55,092 nucleotides of DNA from Candidatus Moduliflexus flocculans (GCA_000739515.1 DF820455.1:1430484-1485575); one strand, 5' to 3'; positions 7,519 through 18,000 are shown, counted from the stretch's first letter. Notes: generated from the letters alone by a model not told the origin. Made by a program: numbers and translations.

Positions 7519-8799
7519 ATGAGCGAGTGGAAGGAATGTAAATTGGGGGAGTTGATCTCAGAAGGTTTGGCAGAGTTACAAACAGGACCATTCGGGACAA
7601 TGTTCAATGCTTCTGAATATACAAATCACGGCATTCCATTTATTGCGGTTCAAGACATTGGAGAGAACAAAATTGTCTCCAATAAACTAAAATTCATTGG
7701 TACCGAAACCGTAAAACGATTGGCAAAATATAGGGTCGTTACAAATGATATTATTTTTGGCCGAAAAGGATCGATTGATAGAAGAGCGTTAATAACTGAA
7801 AAAGAAGATGGGTGGATACAAGGGAGTGATTGCATTAGATTACGTTTTGGTGACTCTATAGATGCAAAATTCATCTCCTATCAATTAGGAAGCAATAAAC
7901 TTAAAGAATGGTTGATTCGACATTCACATGGTGCTACAATGCCCTCACTCAATCAGGAAATACTTTCCTTGTTACCGTTCTCTCTTCCCCCACTCCCCGA
8001 ACAACGCGCCATCGCCGGGGTACTGTCCAGCCTGGACGATAAAATTGACCTGCTCCACCGCCAGAACGCCACGCTGGAGGCGCTGGCGGAAACGCTGTTC
8101 CGGCAGTGGTTTGTGGAAGAGGCGGCGGCAGATTGGGAAGAACAGACATTATCAAGCATTGCAGAACATAAAAGGGTAAATGTGCAACCCAATAAAAACC
8201 CTGTAATTATGTATCATCATTACAGTATTCCGGCATTTGATGAAAAGAATGAACCCACTTTAGAATCTGGTGCAGAAATCCAGAGTAATAAATATATGGT
8301 TTTCCCTGATACTATCCTTATATCAAAACTTAATCCTCGTTTTCCGAGAATATGGGCTATACCCTCAGTTATTGAAGATAATTCCATTTGTTCAACAGAA
8401 TTTCAGGTTATTTTACCAACCGATGCACGGTGGTATGGATTTATCTATTGCCTGTTAAAATCAAAGCAAGTCATTGATGAGTTGGAAAGTGCTTCTGGCG
8501 GGACAAGTGGTAGCCATCAAAGAGTAAAACCAGAAGATATTTTCAATATACAATTTCAAATGCCTGATAAAGAAAGACTTGCAAAATTTGATGTTATAAC
8601 CAGAGATTTCTGGCCGAAGATTAATGCCAATAGGAAACAAATTCGCACTCTCGAACGCCTGCGGGAGACGCTGCTGCCGAAATTGATGCGCGGGGAGGTT
8701 CGGGTGGGGGCTCCGTCAAATCTGTCGGACAGGGCGGACTTGTCGGACAAGGCGGACAAGGCGGACATGTCCGACGAAGAAAAAAGGAGAAATAGATGA
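7519..8799 (+). CDS. hsdS: Type I restriction-modification specificity subunit HsdS
   Basis: HsdS picks the bipartite DNA target and holds two HsdM subunits. The layout is classical: target-recognition domain 1, a first conserved helical spacer (LPEQRAIAGVLSSLDDKIDL and the following 30 residues), recognition domain 2, and a second spacer ending LRETLLPKLMRGEVRV. Both recognition domains are AT-rich at DNA level (7540-7960 and 8150-8630), while the spacers are G/C-rich, as expected where recognition domains are exchanged between alleles. The ATG at 7519 has AAGGTG upstream; an alternative ATG at 7492 overlaps the fic stop (TGATG). The last 25 residues derive from a GGCGGACAA-type repeat. The stop overlaps the next start by ATGA. 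Confidence 0.9.
   Translation: MSEWKECKLGELISEGLAELQTGPFGTMFNASEYTNHGIPFIAVQDIGENKIVSNKLKFIGTETVKRLAKYRVVTNDIIFGRKGSIDRRALITEKEDGWIQGSDCIRLRFGDSIDAKFISYQLGSNKLKEWLIRHSHGATMPSLNQEILSLLPFSLPPLPEQRAIAGVLSSLDDKIDLLHRQNATLEALAETLFRQWFVEEAAADWEEQTLSSIAEHKRVNVQPNKNPVIMYHHYSIPAFDEKNEPTLESGAEIQSNKYMVFPDTILISKLNPRFPRIWAIPSVIEDNSICSTEFQVILPTDARWYGFIYCLLKSKQVIDELESASGGTSGSHQRVKPEDIFNIQFQMPDKERLAKFDVITRDFWPKINANRKQIRTLERLRETLLPKLMRGEVRVGAPSNLSDRADLSDKADKADMSDEEKRRNR
8723..8775. repeat. GTCGGACAAG repeat forming the HsdS C-terminal tail
   Basis: TGTCGGAC at 8723 and 8741, GGCGGACAA repeats at about 8751-8760, and a closing ATGTCCGAC around 8767-8775 make a short-period array with a terminal inverted copy. 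It is translated as an S-D-K-A-D-type tail of HsdS after the last conserved helix. It looks like an interspersed repeat that has extended the gene. Confidence 0.6.
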
Positions 8800-9332
8800 G
8801 TGAGTTAATTCCAAAACATGGTGGGTTCAGGAATCTGCGCAGTTTTCAGGTGGCGCAGCAGGTGTATGATGGTACAGTCTATTTTTGCAACCGTTTCATT
8901 GATAAGCGTTCCCGCACACATGATCAAATGGTGCAGGCGGCTCGAAGCGGGGTGCAAAATATCGCGGAAGGCAGCTTAGCGTCAGCGACTTCCAAAAAAA
9001 TGGAATTAAAATTGACTGGCGTGGCGAGAGCGAGCCTGGGAGAGCTTTTGCTCGATTACGAGGATTATCTGCGTCAGCGCGGCATGGAACAATGGACAAA
9101 AGATCATCCCAAAGCTCAGAAAGTCCGGGCAGCCAGGCCGCAAACCGTGAATTGGCAGCTCTTCGAAGATCGATCTGACGCGGAATTAGCGAACATTATG
9201 ATTTGCCTGATTAACCAGGCCAGTTATTTGCTGTGGAAACAGATGCAACGGCTGGAACAAGATTTTCTGAACGAGGGCGGTTTTACGGAGCGGATGTATC
9301 ACGCCAGAAAACAGGCCAGAGATAAACAATGA
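8796..9332 (+). CDS. Four-helix-bundle (23S rRNA intervening-sequence protein-like) protein in the hsd operon
   Basis: This 178-residue all-helical protein resembles the four-helix-bundle family related to 23S rRNA intervening-sequence proteins, with the extra C-terminal 'suffix' helices. Family-like segments are the RNLRSFQVAQQVYD start, the QAARSGVQNIAEGS block near residue 48, and SYLLWKQMQRLEQDF near 150. Related proteins accompany diversity-generating retroelements and other loci, where they act as nucleic-acid-binding oligomers; no enzyme activity is known. Start and stop overlap hsdS and hsdR by four bases each (ATGA), so the protein should be made in fixed proportion with S and R. A role as an Hsd accessory or inhibitor is inference. 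Confidence 0.8.
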   Translation: MSELIPKHGGFRNLRSFQVAQQVYDGTVYFCNRFIDKRSRTHDQMVQAARSGVQNIAEGSLASATSKKMELKLTGVARASLGELLLDYEDYLRQRGMEQWTKDHPKAQKVRAARPQTVNWQLFEDRSDAELANIMICLINQASYLLWKQMQRLEQDFLNEGGFTERMYHARKQARDKQ

Positions 9333-12300
9333 CGCACATCACTGAATCCCAGATCGAACAATTCGCCATCGAACTGCTGCAACAACAGGGCTACCACTAC
9401 ATTTACGGCCCCGACATCGCGCCGGACGCCGCCGCTCCGTTCTGGCTGGACGAGATCGGGGTGAGCGTGAAGCGCCAATCGTTCGAAGAGGTGCTGCTGC
9501 TCGATCTGCTCCGCCAGGCGGTCGCCCGCCTCAATCCCACGATCCCGGCAGATGCGCGGGACGACGCCATCAAACAGATTCAACGCCTGCATTCGCCCGA
9601 ATTGCTCGCCAATAACGAAGCGTTTCACCGGATGCTGACCGAAGGCATCACCGTCACGTATCAGAAAGACGGCCACAGCCGTGGCGATCTCGTCTGGCTG
9701 ATCGATTTTCAGAACCCGGCCAACAACGATTTTATCGCACTGAATCAATTCACGGTCATTTCGACAGGCTCAGTGACCGGCGCCGTCAATAAACGCCCGG
9801 ACATGATTCTGTTTGTCAACGGCCTGCCGCTCGTGGTGATGGAACTGAAAAACGCGGCGGATGAAAACGCCACCGTCCTGTCCGCCTTCAAACAACTGCA
9901 AACCTATAAACAGGCGATCCCCGCGCTCTTTACGTATAACGGCATTCTCGTGATCTCTGATGGATTAGAAGCCAAAGCCGGTTCGATTTCCGCCGGATTA
10001 AACCGCTTTCTCGCCTGGAAAAGCGCAGACGGCAAAACGGACGCCTCGCCCCTGATCGGTCAACTGGAAACCCTGATCAAAGGGATGTTGAATACAACGA
10101 CCCTGTTAGACCTGATCCGGCATTTCATCGTGTTCGAGAAATCGAAAAAAGAAGAGAAGGCCACCGGCCTGATTACGATCCAGACCGAAAAGAAGCTCGC
10201 TGCGTATCATCAATATTACGCCGTCAACCGGGCGGTGCAATCCACGCTGCGGGCGTCGGGATATCAACGACCCACCCCTTGCCCCTCCCAGGAGGGTAAA
10301 CCCACCCCTTGCCCCTCCCAGGAGGGGATTTTAACGCGAGAATCCCCGGAAAGCTACGGCGTGCCGGGCGTCAGCTTGCAGCCAGTGGGCGACCGCAAAG
10401 GGGGCGTGGTCTGGCATACGCAGGGGAGCGGCAAATCGCTTTCAATGGTGTTTTACGCTGGCAAAATCGTGCTGGCGATGGAGAACCCGACGATCGTGGT
10501 TATCACCGACCGCAACGACCTCGACGATCAACTGTTCGATACGTTTGCGGCCTCGAAACAACTGTTGCGGCAAGAGCCTGTGCAGGCGGCGGATCGTGAA
10601 CATCTGAAACAATTACTGAAGGTCTCTTCCGGCGGCATTGTCTTCACCACGATCCAGAAATTCCAGCCCGACACTTTGGCAAACGGGACGGCCTATGAAC
10701 GATTGTCTGACCGGGCGAATATCATTGTGATTGCCGATGAGGCGCACCGCACGCAATACGGCTTCAAAGCCAAAATCATAGACGCGAAAGACGCCAACGG
10801 CGCGGTCATCGGCCAAAAGACGGTGTACGGCTTTGCCAAGTATCTGCGGGACGCGCTGCCTAACGCCACGTATCTCGGTTTTACTGGCACGCCGATTGAA
10901 AGCACGGATGTCAACACGCCCGCCGTGTTTGGACATTACGTGGACATTTACGACATCGCGCAGGCGGTCGAAGATGGCGCAACCGTGCGGATTTTCTATG
11001 AAAGTCGCTTAGCGAAAATCGAACTGAGCGCCGAAGGCAAAAAATTGGTGCAGGAATTCGACGACGCGATTGATCAGGATGACCTGACCGATGCCCAGAA
11101 AGCCAAGTCGAAATGGACGCAGTTAGAGGCGCTGATTGGAAGCGCGGATCGCCTCAGACACGTGGCGCAGGATATCATCGCGCATTTCGAACAGCGCCAG
11201 CAGGCATTGGACGGCAAAGGGATGATCGTCGCCATGTCGCGCCGCATCGCCGCCGACCTGTACCGCGAAATCACGAATTTGAGGCCGAAATTGCATGATC
11301 CCGACCTGAGACGCGGAGCGATCAAAGTGGTCATGACCTCGGCTTCGTCCGATGGGCCTGAGATTTCGCAGCATCACACCACCAAAGAAGAGCGCCGCAC
11401 CCTTGCCGAGCGGATGAAAGACCCGGCGGACGCCCTGAAACTCGTGATCGTCTGTGATATGTGGTTGACCGGGTTCGATGTCCCCTGCCTGCATACGCTC
11501 TACCTCGACAAGCCGATGCAGGGACACGCGTTGATGCAGGCGATTGCGCGGGTGAATCGGGTCTATAAAGATAAAAAAGGTGGCCTGATTGTGGATTATC
11601 TCGGCATCGCGTCCGATCTGAAAAAAGCGTTGTCGTTCTATTCGAACGCAGGCGGCAAAGGCGACCCGGCAGCCACGCAGGAACAGGCCGCGCAGATGAT
11701 GCTGGAAAAACTGGAAGTCGTGGCGCAAATGTTTTATGGTTTCCCGTATGAGGATTACTTCGCCCTGCCAACCGGCCAAAAGTTGAACTTTATTCTGGCT
11801 GCCGAAAACCATATTTTGGGGCTTGAAGATGGCCGGAAACGCTTTATTAATGAGGTGACGGCGCTGTCGCAGGCGTTCGCCATCGCGATTCCGCATGAAC
11901 AGGCATTAGATATCAAAGATGAAGTGGCGTTTTTTCAGGCCGTCAAAGCGCGGTTGGCGAAATTCGACAGCACCGGATCGGGCAAAAGCAATGAGGAGCT
12001 TGAAACGGCCATTCGACAAGTCATTGATCGGGCGCTCGTGACAGATCAGGTGATTGACGTCTTCGACGCGGCGGGCATTAAGAAACCGGATATTTCAATT
12101 CTTTCCGAAGAATTCCTGCTGGAAGTCAAAAACATGGAACATAAAAATCTCGCGCTGGAAATCCTGAAAAAGCTCCTGAATGACGACATCAAAGCCCGCA
12201 TGAAGAAGAATCTCGCGCAGAGCCGGGCGTTGATGGAGATGCTGGAAGACTCCATCGCACGCTATCATAACAAAATCGTCACCGCCGCCGAGGTGATTGA

Positions 12301-12649
12301 GGAACTAATCCGCCTTTCCAAAGAGATTCGCCAGATGGATCAAGAACCGCATGAAATGGGCTTATCCGAGTATGAATACGCCTTTTATACGGCGATTGCC
12401 AACAACGCCAGCGCCCAGGACGTGATGGGTAAAGACAAACTGCGGGAATTGGCGGTCGTGCTGTATGAAAAAGTCAAGGCCAACGCCTCGATTGACTGGA
12501 CGATGAAAGAGAGTGTCAAGGCCAAATTGAAAGTGATGGTCAAACGCATTCTGCGGCAGTACGGTTATCCGCCGGACATGCAGATGCTCGCCACCGAAAC
12601 CGTGCTCAAACAGGCCGAACTTATCGCAGAAGAATTAACGCGCGTATAA
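9329..12649 (+). CDS. hsdR: Type I restriction endonuclease subunit HsdR
   Basis: HsdR translocates DNA by ATP hydrolysis and cuts at a distance from unmethylated sites. The N-terminal PD-(D/E)xK nuclease shows PDMILFVNGLPLVVMELKN (about residues 153-171), with Asp and ExK in place. The SF2 motor follows: Walker A HTQGSGKS near 362-369, DEAH near 470, FTGTP near 517, and the TGFDVPCLHTLYLDKP motif near 714. A long helical C-terminal region matches the DUF3387 type. At 1106 residues it is somewhat long. Residues 315-334 are two perfect in-frame copies of a 30-bp repeat (PTPCPSQEGK/I) inserted between nuclease and motor. It is the last gene of the operon and overlaps the upstream gene by ATGA. 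Confidence 0.93.
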   Translation: MTHITESQIEQFAIELLQQQGYHYIYGPDIAPDAAAPFWLDEIGVSVKRQSFEEVLLLDLLRQAVARLNPTIPADARDDAIKQIQRLHSPELLANNEAFHRMLTEGITVTYQKDGHSRGDLVWLIDFQNPANNDFIALNQFTVISTGSVTGAVNKRPDMILFVNGLPLVVMELKNAADENATVLSAFKQLQTYKQAIPALFTYNGILVISDGLEAKAGSISAGLNRFLAWKSADGKTDASPLIGQLETLIKGMLNTTTLLDLIRHFIVFEKSKKEEKATGLITIQTEKKLAAYHQYYAVNRAVQSTLRASGYQRPTPCPSQEGKPTPCPSQEGILTRESPESYGVPGVSLQPVGDRKGGVVWHTQGSGKSLSMVFYAGKIVLAMENPTIVVITDRNDLDDQLFDTFAASKQLLRQEPVQAADREHLKQLLKVSSGGIVFTTIQKFQPDTLANGTAYERLSDRANIIVIADEAHRTQYGFKAKIIDAKDANGAVIGQKTVYGFAKYLRDALPNATYLGFTGTPIESTDVNTPAVFGHYVDIYDIAQAVEDGATVRIFYESRLAKIELSAEGKKLVQEFDDAIDQDDLTDAQKAKSKWTQLEALIGSADRLRHVAQDIIAHFEQRQQALDGKGMIVAMSRRIAADLYREITNLRPKLHDPDLRRGAIKVVMTSASSDGPEISQHHTTKEERRTLAERMKDPADALKLVIVCDMWLTGFDVPCLHTLYLDKPMQGHALMQAIARVNRVYKDKKGGLIVDYLGIASDLKKALSFYSNAGGKGDPAATQEQAAQMMLEKLEVVAQMFYGFPYEDYFALPTGQKLNFILAAENHILGLEDGRKRFINEVTALSQAFAIAIPHEQALDIKDEVAFFQAVKARLAKFDSTGSGKSNEELETAIRQVIDRALVTDQVIDVFDAAGIKKPDISILSEEFLLEVKNMEHKNLALEILKKLLNDDIKARMKKNLAQSRALMEMLEDSIARYHNKIVTAAEVIEELIRLSKEIRQMDQEPHEMGLSEYEYAFYTAIANNASAQDVMGKDKLRELAVVLYEKVKANASIDWTMKESVKAKLKVMVKRILRQYGYPPDMQMLATETVLKQAELIAEELTRV
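10271..10327. repeat. Tandem in-frame copies of palindromic repeat family 1 inside hsdR
   Basis: Two copies of a C-rich unit (10271-10300 and 10301-10327 plus spacer) follow one another with an exact 30-bp period, that is ten codons, and preserve the hsdR frame. Each ends in CCCTCCCAGGAGGG. The unit equals the sequence at 1-27 and resembles the inverted core at 52042-52070. Confidence 0.85.
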
Positions 12650-12720
12650 AGTTAGGCCAATTCTCTCAGTCTATATGAACGGACTGAACGCGCATCTCAA
12701 TTTGTTTCGCTGCCATCAGA

Positions 12721-13542
12721 ATGCTGGCGATCCCGGATAAAAAATACATGAAAAAAACGTCTCGTGTCGCAATTGTGATTGATTTGTTGAAATTCTTTGC
12801 GCTCTCTGGCCTGCTGATTTGGCTGATGGCGCGGGGGACGACGCATTCCGGCTATCACTGGCAGTGGTATCGCGTGCCGCAATTTTTGTTTACCGTCCGT
12901 AACGGCAAATTTGCGGCAGGGCCGCTGCTGCAAGGGTTGGGCGTGACGTTGCGCATCGCCGGAATCAGCCTGATTTCCGCGATGTTGTTCGGTTTTTTAG
13001 CGGCAATCTTCAGGCTGTCGCATTCCTTTACCGCTCGCGCCGTCGCCCGCGTCTATCTTGAATTGATTCGCAATACGCCGTTGCTGATTCAACTCTTCTG
13101 CATCTATTTCGTGATTGCGCCGGTGCTGGATATGGGCGCGTTTTCGTCGGCGGTATTGGCGTTAAGCTTGTTTGAAGGGGCGTATGCATCGGAAATTTTA
13201 CGCGCCGGAATTCTCTCGATTCATAAAGGGCAGTGGGAGGCGGCATATAGTTTGGGCATCAGCACGCCGGATATGTACCGCTATATCATTCTGCCGCAGG
13301 CGTTCCGGCGCATCCTGCCGCCGTTGGCCAGTCAGGCGATTTCGCTGATCAAAGATTCCGCGCTCGTCAGCACCATCGCGATTTACGACCTCACCATGCG
13401 CGGGCAGGCGATTGTGGCGGAGACGTTTCTGACCTTCGAAATCTGGTTTACGGTCGCCGCCATGTATTTACTCTTGACTGTCTCGCTTTCCTTTTTTATC
13501 CATTGGCTGGAAAAGGCGATGCATAAAGGCGCGTCGCGATAG
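12721..13542 (+). CDS. Polar amino-acid ABC transporter permease (HisM/GlnP family)
   Basis: This is an integral membrane subunit of a polar amino-acid importer. The family motifs are clear: LLQGLGVTLRIAGISL, YLELIRNTPLLIQLF, and the cytoplasmic EAA loop EAAYSLGISTPDMYRYI, which docks the ATPase. Five or six hydrophobic segments are visible, starting near residues 17-38. I kept the ATG at 12721; an in-frame ATG at 12748 before MKKTSRV is also plausible, and neither has a strong ribosome binding site. No ATPase, binding protein or second permease lies next to it, so it is an orphan here and must work with subunits encoded elsewhere. The upstream neighbour is hsdR, 71 bases away, and need not be related. 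Confidence 0.85.
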   Translation: MLAIPDKKYMKKTSRVAIVIDLLKFFALSGLLIWLMARGTTHSGYHWQWYRVPQFLFTVRNGKFAAGPLLQGLGVTLRIAGISLISAMLFGFLAAIFRLSHSFTARAVARVYLELIRNTPLLIQLFCIYFVIAPVLDMGAFSSAVLALSLFEGAYASEILRAGILSIHKGQWEAAYSLGISTPDMYRYIILPQAFRRILPPLASQAISLIKDSALVSTIAIYDLTMRGQAIVAETFLTFEIWFTVAAMYLLLTVSLSFFIHWLEKAMHKGASR

Positions 13543-13691
13543 GGCGATGAATATAGCACTCCGAAATGAACTGTGGTTGTGTTCCCTTCGACAAGCTCTG
13601 GGAATATCGCGCACCGATCTTATCGAAACGAGACAACGTTCTCCTGTGCTACAAATTGAAACTCCAGTTTCGACTTACAGGAAATAAATTG

Positions 13692-15050
13692 TCATCTCCG
13701 CACAAGGCTCGCGACACATTCGACGTGCGGCGTATGGGGGAACATATCCACCGGCTGAATCTCAGCAACGGCATACCCATGCTCAACGAGAACGCGCAGA
13801 TCGCGAAACAGGCTGGCGAGATGACAGGAAACATAGACGATACGCTGCGGAGACATGCGGATGATGGTATCCAATACGGCAGGCTCGCACCCTTTGCGCG
13901 GCGGATCAAGCACGACGACATCCGCCCGCAGCCCCTGTTCCACCACATCGGGAATCACAGTTTCCGCCGCGCCGGAAAAAAATTCAACATTTTTGCAGCT
14001 ATTCAGCCGGGCGTTATCTATAGCATCCCGCACAGCATCTTCCACGATTTCCACGCCATAGACCTGCCGCGCATGGCGCGAGAGAAACAGCGAGAGCGAA
14101 CCGATGCCCGAATAGAGATCGAACACGGTTTCTTCGCCAGTTAATGCGGCATATTCCAGCGCTTTCGCGTAGAGGATTTCCGTTTGCGCCGGATTCACCT
14201 GATAAAATGCCAGCGGTGAAATGGCAAATGTCAACTCGCCGATCTGGTCGCGAATTTGCGGCACGCCGTAGATCAGTTCCATCCGGCTACCGAGAATGAT
14301 ATTGGTGCGCTCGCGGTTGCTATTCAGCAGAATGCCCGTAACATTCGGCATGGCGCGGGTCACGGTTTGAATCAATTCGCGCTGATGCGGCAGCTCGTCG
14401 CCGTTGATGACAAGCGTCATCATCATCTCGCCAGTATGCAGCGCGGATCGCATGACAAGATGACGGACAAGCCCTTCATGCCGGGTTTCGTCGTAAATGC
14501 TGACACGCCACGTTTCGAGAAATTCTTTTACAATGTCTCTGGCATGATTGAGCGTGTCAGCCTGCACTCCACACACGCGATGTTCGATCAAACGATGCGA
14601 GTGTTTCGCGTAAAAACCGAGCGCCACACCATTATGGCCGGGCATGACCGGATATTGCGCTTTATGGCGGAAGTGACGCGGCTGCGCCATGCCGAGCGTA
14701 TCATGCACGACAATCGGCGTTGTTGCAGGTAATCGCGCTGTGAATTCCCGCACTCGCCTGGTTTTAAGCGCCAATTGCGCAGGATACGCGAGATGCTGCA
14801 CACTGCATCCGCCGCAGCGGTCGAAGACCGGGCAAAACGGCGTCATGCGATCCGGCGACGGGCGCAAAATTGTTTGTAATTTCCCAACGACATACGCTTT
14901 GGCGATTTTGATCGCCTTTATTTCCACTCGTTCTCCTGGCAAGACGCCTTCGACAATAATCGGCTTTCCTTCCAGAAGGCCGATTCCCTGCGCGTCGTCG
15001 TTCAGATGCGTAATGTCGAGCCGGTGTATGCTATTTTTCAAGATTGCCAT
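13692..15050 (-). CDS. rlmD: 23S rRNA (uracil-5)-methyltransferase, RlmD/RumA family
   Basis: This 452-residue enzyme methylates C5 of uridine in 23S rRNA. An N-terminal TRAM-like domain (residues 5-60) precedes the [4Fe-4S] cysteines Cys73, Cys79, Cys82 (DRCGGCSVQ) and Cys160. The SAM site is FDLYSGIGSLSLF near 310-322, followed by VVLDPPRKGCEP near 379-390. The nucleophile is Cys409 in YVSCHLASLFRDL, and the family's closing HVECVASL is present. Which uridine (U1939, U747 or both) cannot be told from sequence. It lies 22 bases downstream of the hybrid kinase gene on the same strand, so the two are probably co-transcribed. Confidence 0.9.
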   Translation of the reverse strand: MAILKNSIHRLDITHLNDDAQGIGLLEGKPIIVEGVLPGERVEIKAIKIAKAYVVGKLQTILRPSPDRMTPFCPVFDRCGGCSVQHLAYPAQLALKTRRVREFTARLPATTPIVVHDTLGMAQPRHFRHKAQYPVMPGHNGVALGFYAKHSHRLIEHRVCGVQADTLNHARDIVKEFLETWRVSIYDETRHEGLVRHLVMRSALHTGEMMMTLVINGDELPHQRELIQTVTRAMPNVTGILLNSNRERTNIILGSRMELIYGVPQIRDQIGELTFAISPLAFYQVNPAQTEILYAKALEYAALTGEETVFDLYSGIGSLSLFLSRHARQVYGVEIVEDAVRDAIDNARLNSCKNVEFFSGAAETVIPDVVEQGLRADVVVLDPPRKGCEPAVLDTIIRMSPQRIVYVSCHLASLFRDLRVLVEHGYAVAEIQPVDMFPHTPHVECVASLVRR

Positions 15051-15072
15051 GCGATTCCTTTTATGCTTGTTT

Positions 15073-18000
15073 TTATGCTTCTTGTTTGCTTGACAGTTCT
15101 TCTGAAGCAGCCTCCGCTTGCGCTAACGCCGCTGCCAGCATCTCCTGAATCTTCGCGATTTCTGCGGTTCTGGCGAATCCATAAAGCGTTGTCAGAAATG
15201 GCAGCGTTGTCGTGTTGGATTGCCGAAGCATCTGTAACTGATTTCTCAGAGCAAAAATGTCTCCAATTTGCGCGAATTCCAGCAATTCTCTAATGGTCTC
15301 CGTCGGAGGAAACGCTGGCTTGGCACTTGAGGCCGCATTGGCTTGAACAAGCTGCAATTGCTCGCGCTGTTGTTGAAACATATCGCGGATCGTCGTCAGC
15401 AGTTCTTCGAGCTTGAACGGCTTCGCTAAAAATGCCAGGCAGCCGGCGTCAAGACACCTCTGGCGCATCTCTTCATGCGCATCCGCCGACAACGCCACGA
15501 TCATGACCTGCTCCTGGCCGGGCAAGGCGCGAATCTGGCGCATCGCTTCAAATCCATCCATCACGGGCATCAACAGATCGAGCAAAATCATTTCAGGCTG
15601 TTTCGTCTCAGCAACATGAATGGCCTCGTGGCCGTCTTCAGCTTCAAACACGTCAAAACCGAGCGGTTTCAGCATATTGACTAACAACAGCCGATTCGTT
15701 TCATCATCATCTACCACTAAAATTCTATGCGGGAACTCTTTTGCGTCAAACGTGCTATAGATACTCGTGAACGCTTGAGATGGCGGCAGAACAATTTCCG
15801 GCAATGCAAGGTCGAACCAGAAAAGCGACCCGCGATTCTGTTCGCTGAAGACTTCGATTTTCGCGCCCATCATCCCTGCCAACCGCTGGCTGATCGTCAG
15901 TCCCAACCCGGTGCCAGCCACATGGGTCAGATATGGCTCAAGCTGATGAAATGGTTCAAAAATCTGCTGTAAATGGCTCGACGGAATGCCGGTTCCAGTA
16001 TCCTCGACTTCAAACCGAATCTGGCGATATTCGCGAGAATTGGACGAGAGGTCGTCTGCCATTTCGACAATCAGGCTGCGTTTGACGCGAAATGTCACTT
16101 GCCCTTGTTTGGTAAATTTGACCGCATTCCCTAACAAATTCAGTAAAATCTGCCGCAGCCGCTGCTCATCTACATACACAGCGGTTGGCAAATCCGGCGC
16201 AAATTCACACACAAATTTTAACCCTTTTTCGCGAGACCTCAGAAAAATAATATCCTCGATCCCTTTAAGAAATCCGCGCAGATACACTTCGTTGCGCGTC
16301 ATGGTCATTTTGCCAGCTTCGATTTTTGATAAATCAAGCAAATCATTGATAATCAACAATAAATGCTCGCCGCTTCCATGAATTGTTTGAATGGCATGTT
16401 GCGCCAATTCTGTATGCCCTTCTTCGCTCTTCAATAATTGAGTGTATCCTAAAATCGCGTTTAATGGTGTGCGCAATTCATGGCTCATTGTCGCAAGAAA
16501 CTCTGTTTTTGCGCAATTTGCCATCTCTGCGGCCTCGCGCGCCTTGCGGATTTCTTCTTCTGCGTGCTTGCGTTCTGTAATATCTTCTGCATGCACCATA
16601 ATCAAATCCGGCGGGACCGACGCCAGCGTGAAGGCAAAATATCCATCAAGTCGAAACATCTCAGATTGATAAGGAAATTCGCGCCTGATAATGTTCTGCC
16701 CAACGCCGCAATGACGCATATCTTCGAATATATCTGGACGGTCGCGATAGACTTCGCTGGCGAATTTGCCGAGGATGAAAGCCGCGCGGCCATTTGACAA
16801 TTTCTCGGCAGCGCGATTGAAATCAATCAACACAAAATCGTCGCCGCTTTTTTTCCAGGTAAAGGTCGGGATCGGAATAGATTGATATTGCGATTTAAAA
16901 CGTTCTTCGCTCCGATGCAACAAGTCTTCCGCGCGGATGCGTTCGGCCATTTCACGATTCAAGGCATCGCGAGACGCAGTAACCACTTTTAATTGCTGCG
17001 CCATCGTGTTAAAGGCGCTCGAAATCCGCTGAATTTCTGGCTGGCCGCGTTCTTCAAGACGAGCCTCCAGATTCCCGCGGCCAATTTGCGTGATGCCTTC
17101 AAGCAGATGGATCAGCGGGATGGTTGCCTTGCGAGCGAAAAAAAACGCCGCGATTGCAGCAATGATCATCATGCCGAAGGCGATTTCGATAATATTCGAG
17201 CGTAATGCCGCAATCGGCGCAAACGCTTCGATTTGATCCACTTCAATCAACAAACAGGTTTTTAAATCGTCTAACCAGCGATAGACGCCAACAATCGGCA
17301 CATTGCGATAATCATTATAAAATCCGCTCCCACTCTCTCCGGCTACGCACGCGTTAATGCCATCGGAACGAAGCGTGGCTCCGATCAGAGCGCTCCCTGA
17401 AAATCGGCTTTCTGAAATTAAGTGATAATGATGACTCACTAAATAGGCTTCTTCAGTTTCACGCAATTCTTGCCCTTGCGTTAAAATATATTGAATGGCC
17501 TTCATCTCAACTTCGCCTGCTAAAATTGCGGCAGTTCTTCCGTCTGACGTTTTGATCGGCGTGGCAATCGTGATAATCGGGCGTTGCAGCGATTGCGAAT
17601 ATCGGGGAGGCGCAAGCATTGTGCGTTCTTGACAGGAGCGCGCAAAGGTGATATCATGCAATGGCGTCGTCTCTGCGTCGCCTGTCGAGAGCAGCACGTT
17701 TCCAGTCGCGGCATCAATTAAAAAAAGCGTCTTCCATGGCTTTAGGGCAAGAATCGGTTCGAAATGATCGCGGCGGAGCAAATCCGCAGACGACGCATAG
17801 AGCGGGTCTTTCGGATCAGATTCGGCAAGCGCGGACGCGTATTGCTTGACGAGCGGGCGTTGCGCCAATTCTTCCACGCTCTTTTTTTTCTCCTCCAGCC
17901 ATTGCTCTAATTCAGCGCTTTTCAGAAGGGCAGTCACGGTTAAATAATGCAGCAGGTTTCTGGTAATCAGGCGTTGGCTGGTCTGATACGCGATGAGTCC

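Noticed and set aside
4694..12649. Mobile genomic island with integrase and attachment site
   Set aside because: No integrase, tRNA end or flanking direct repeat was seen around the restriction operon.
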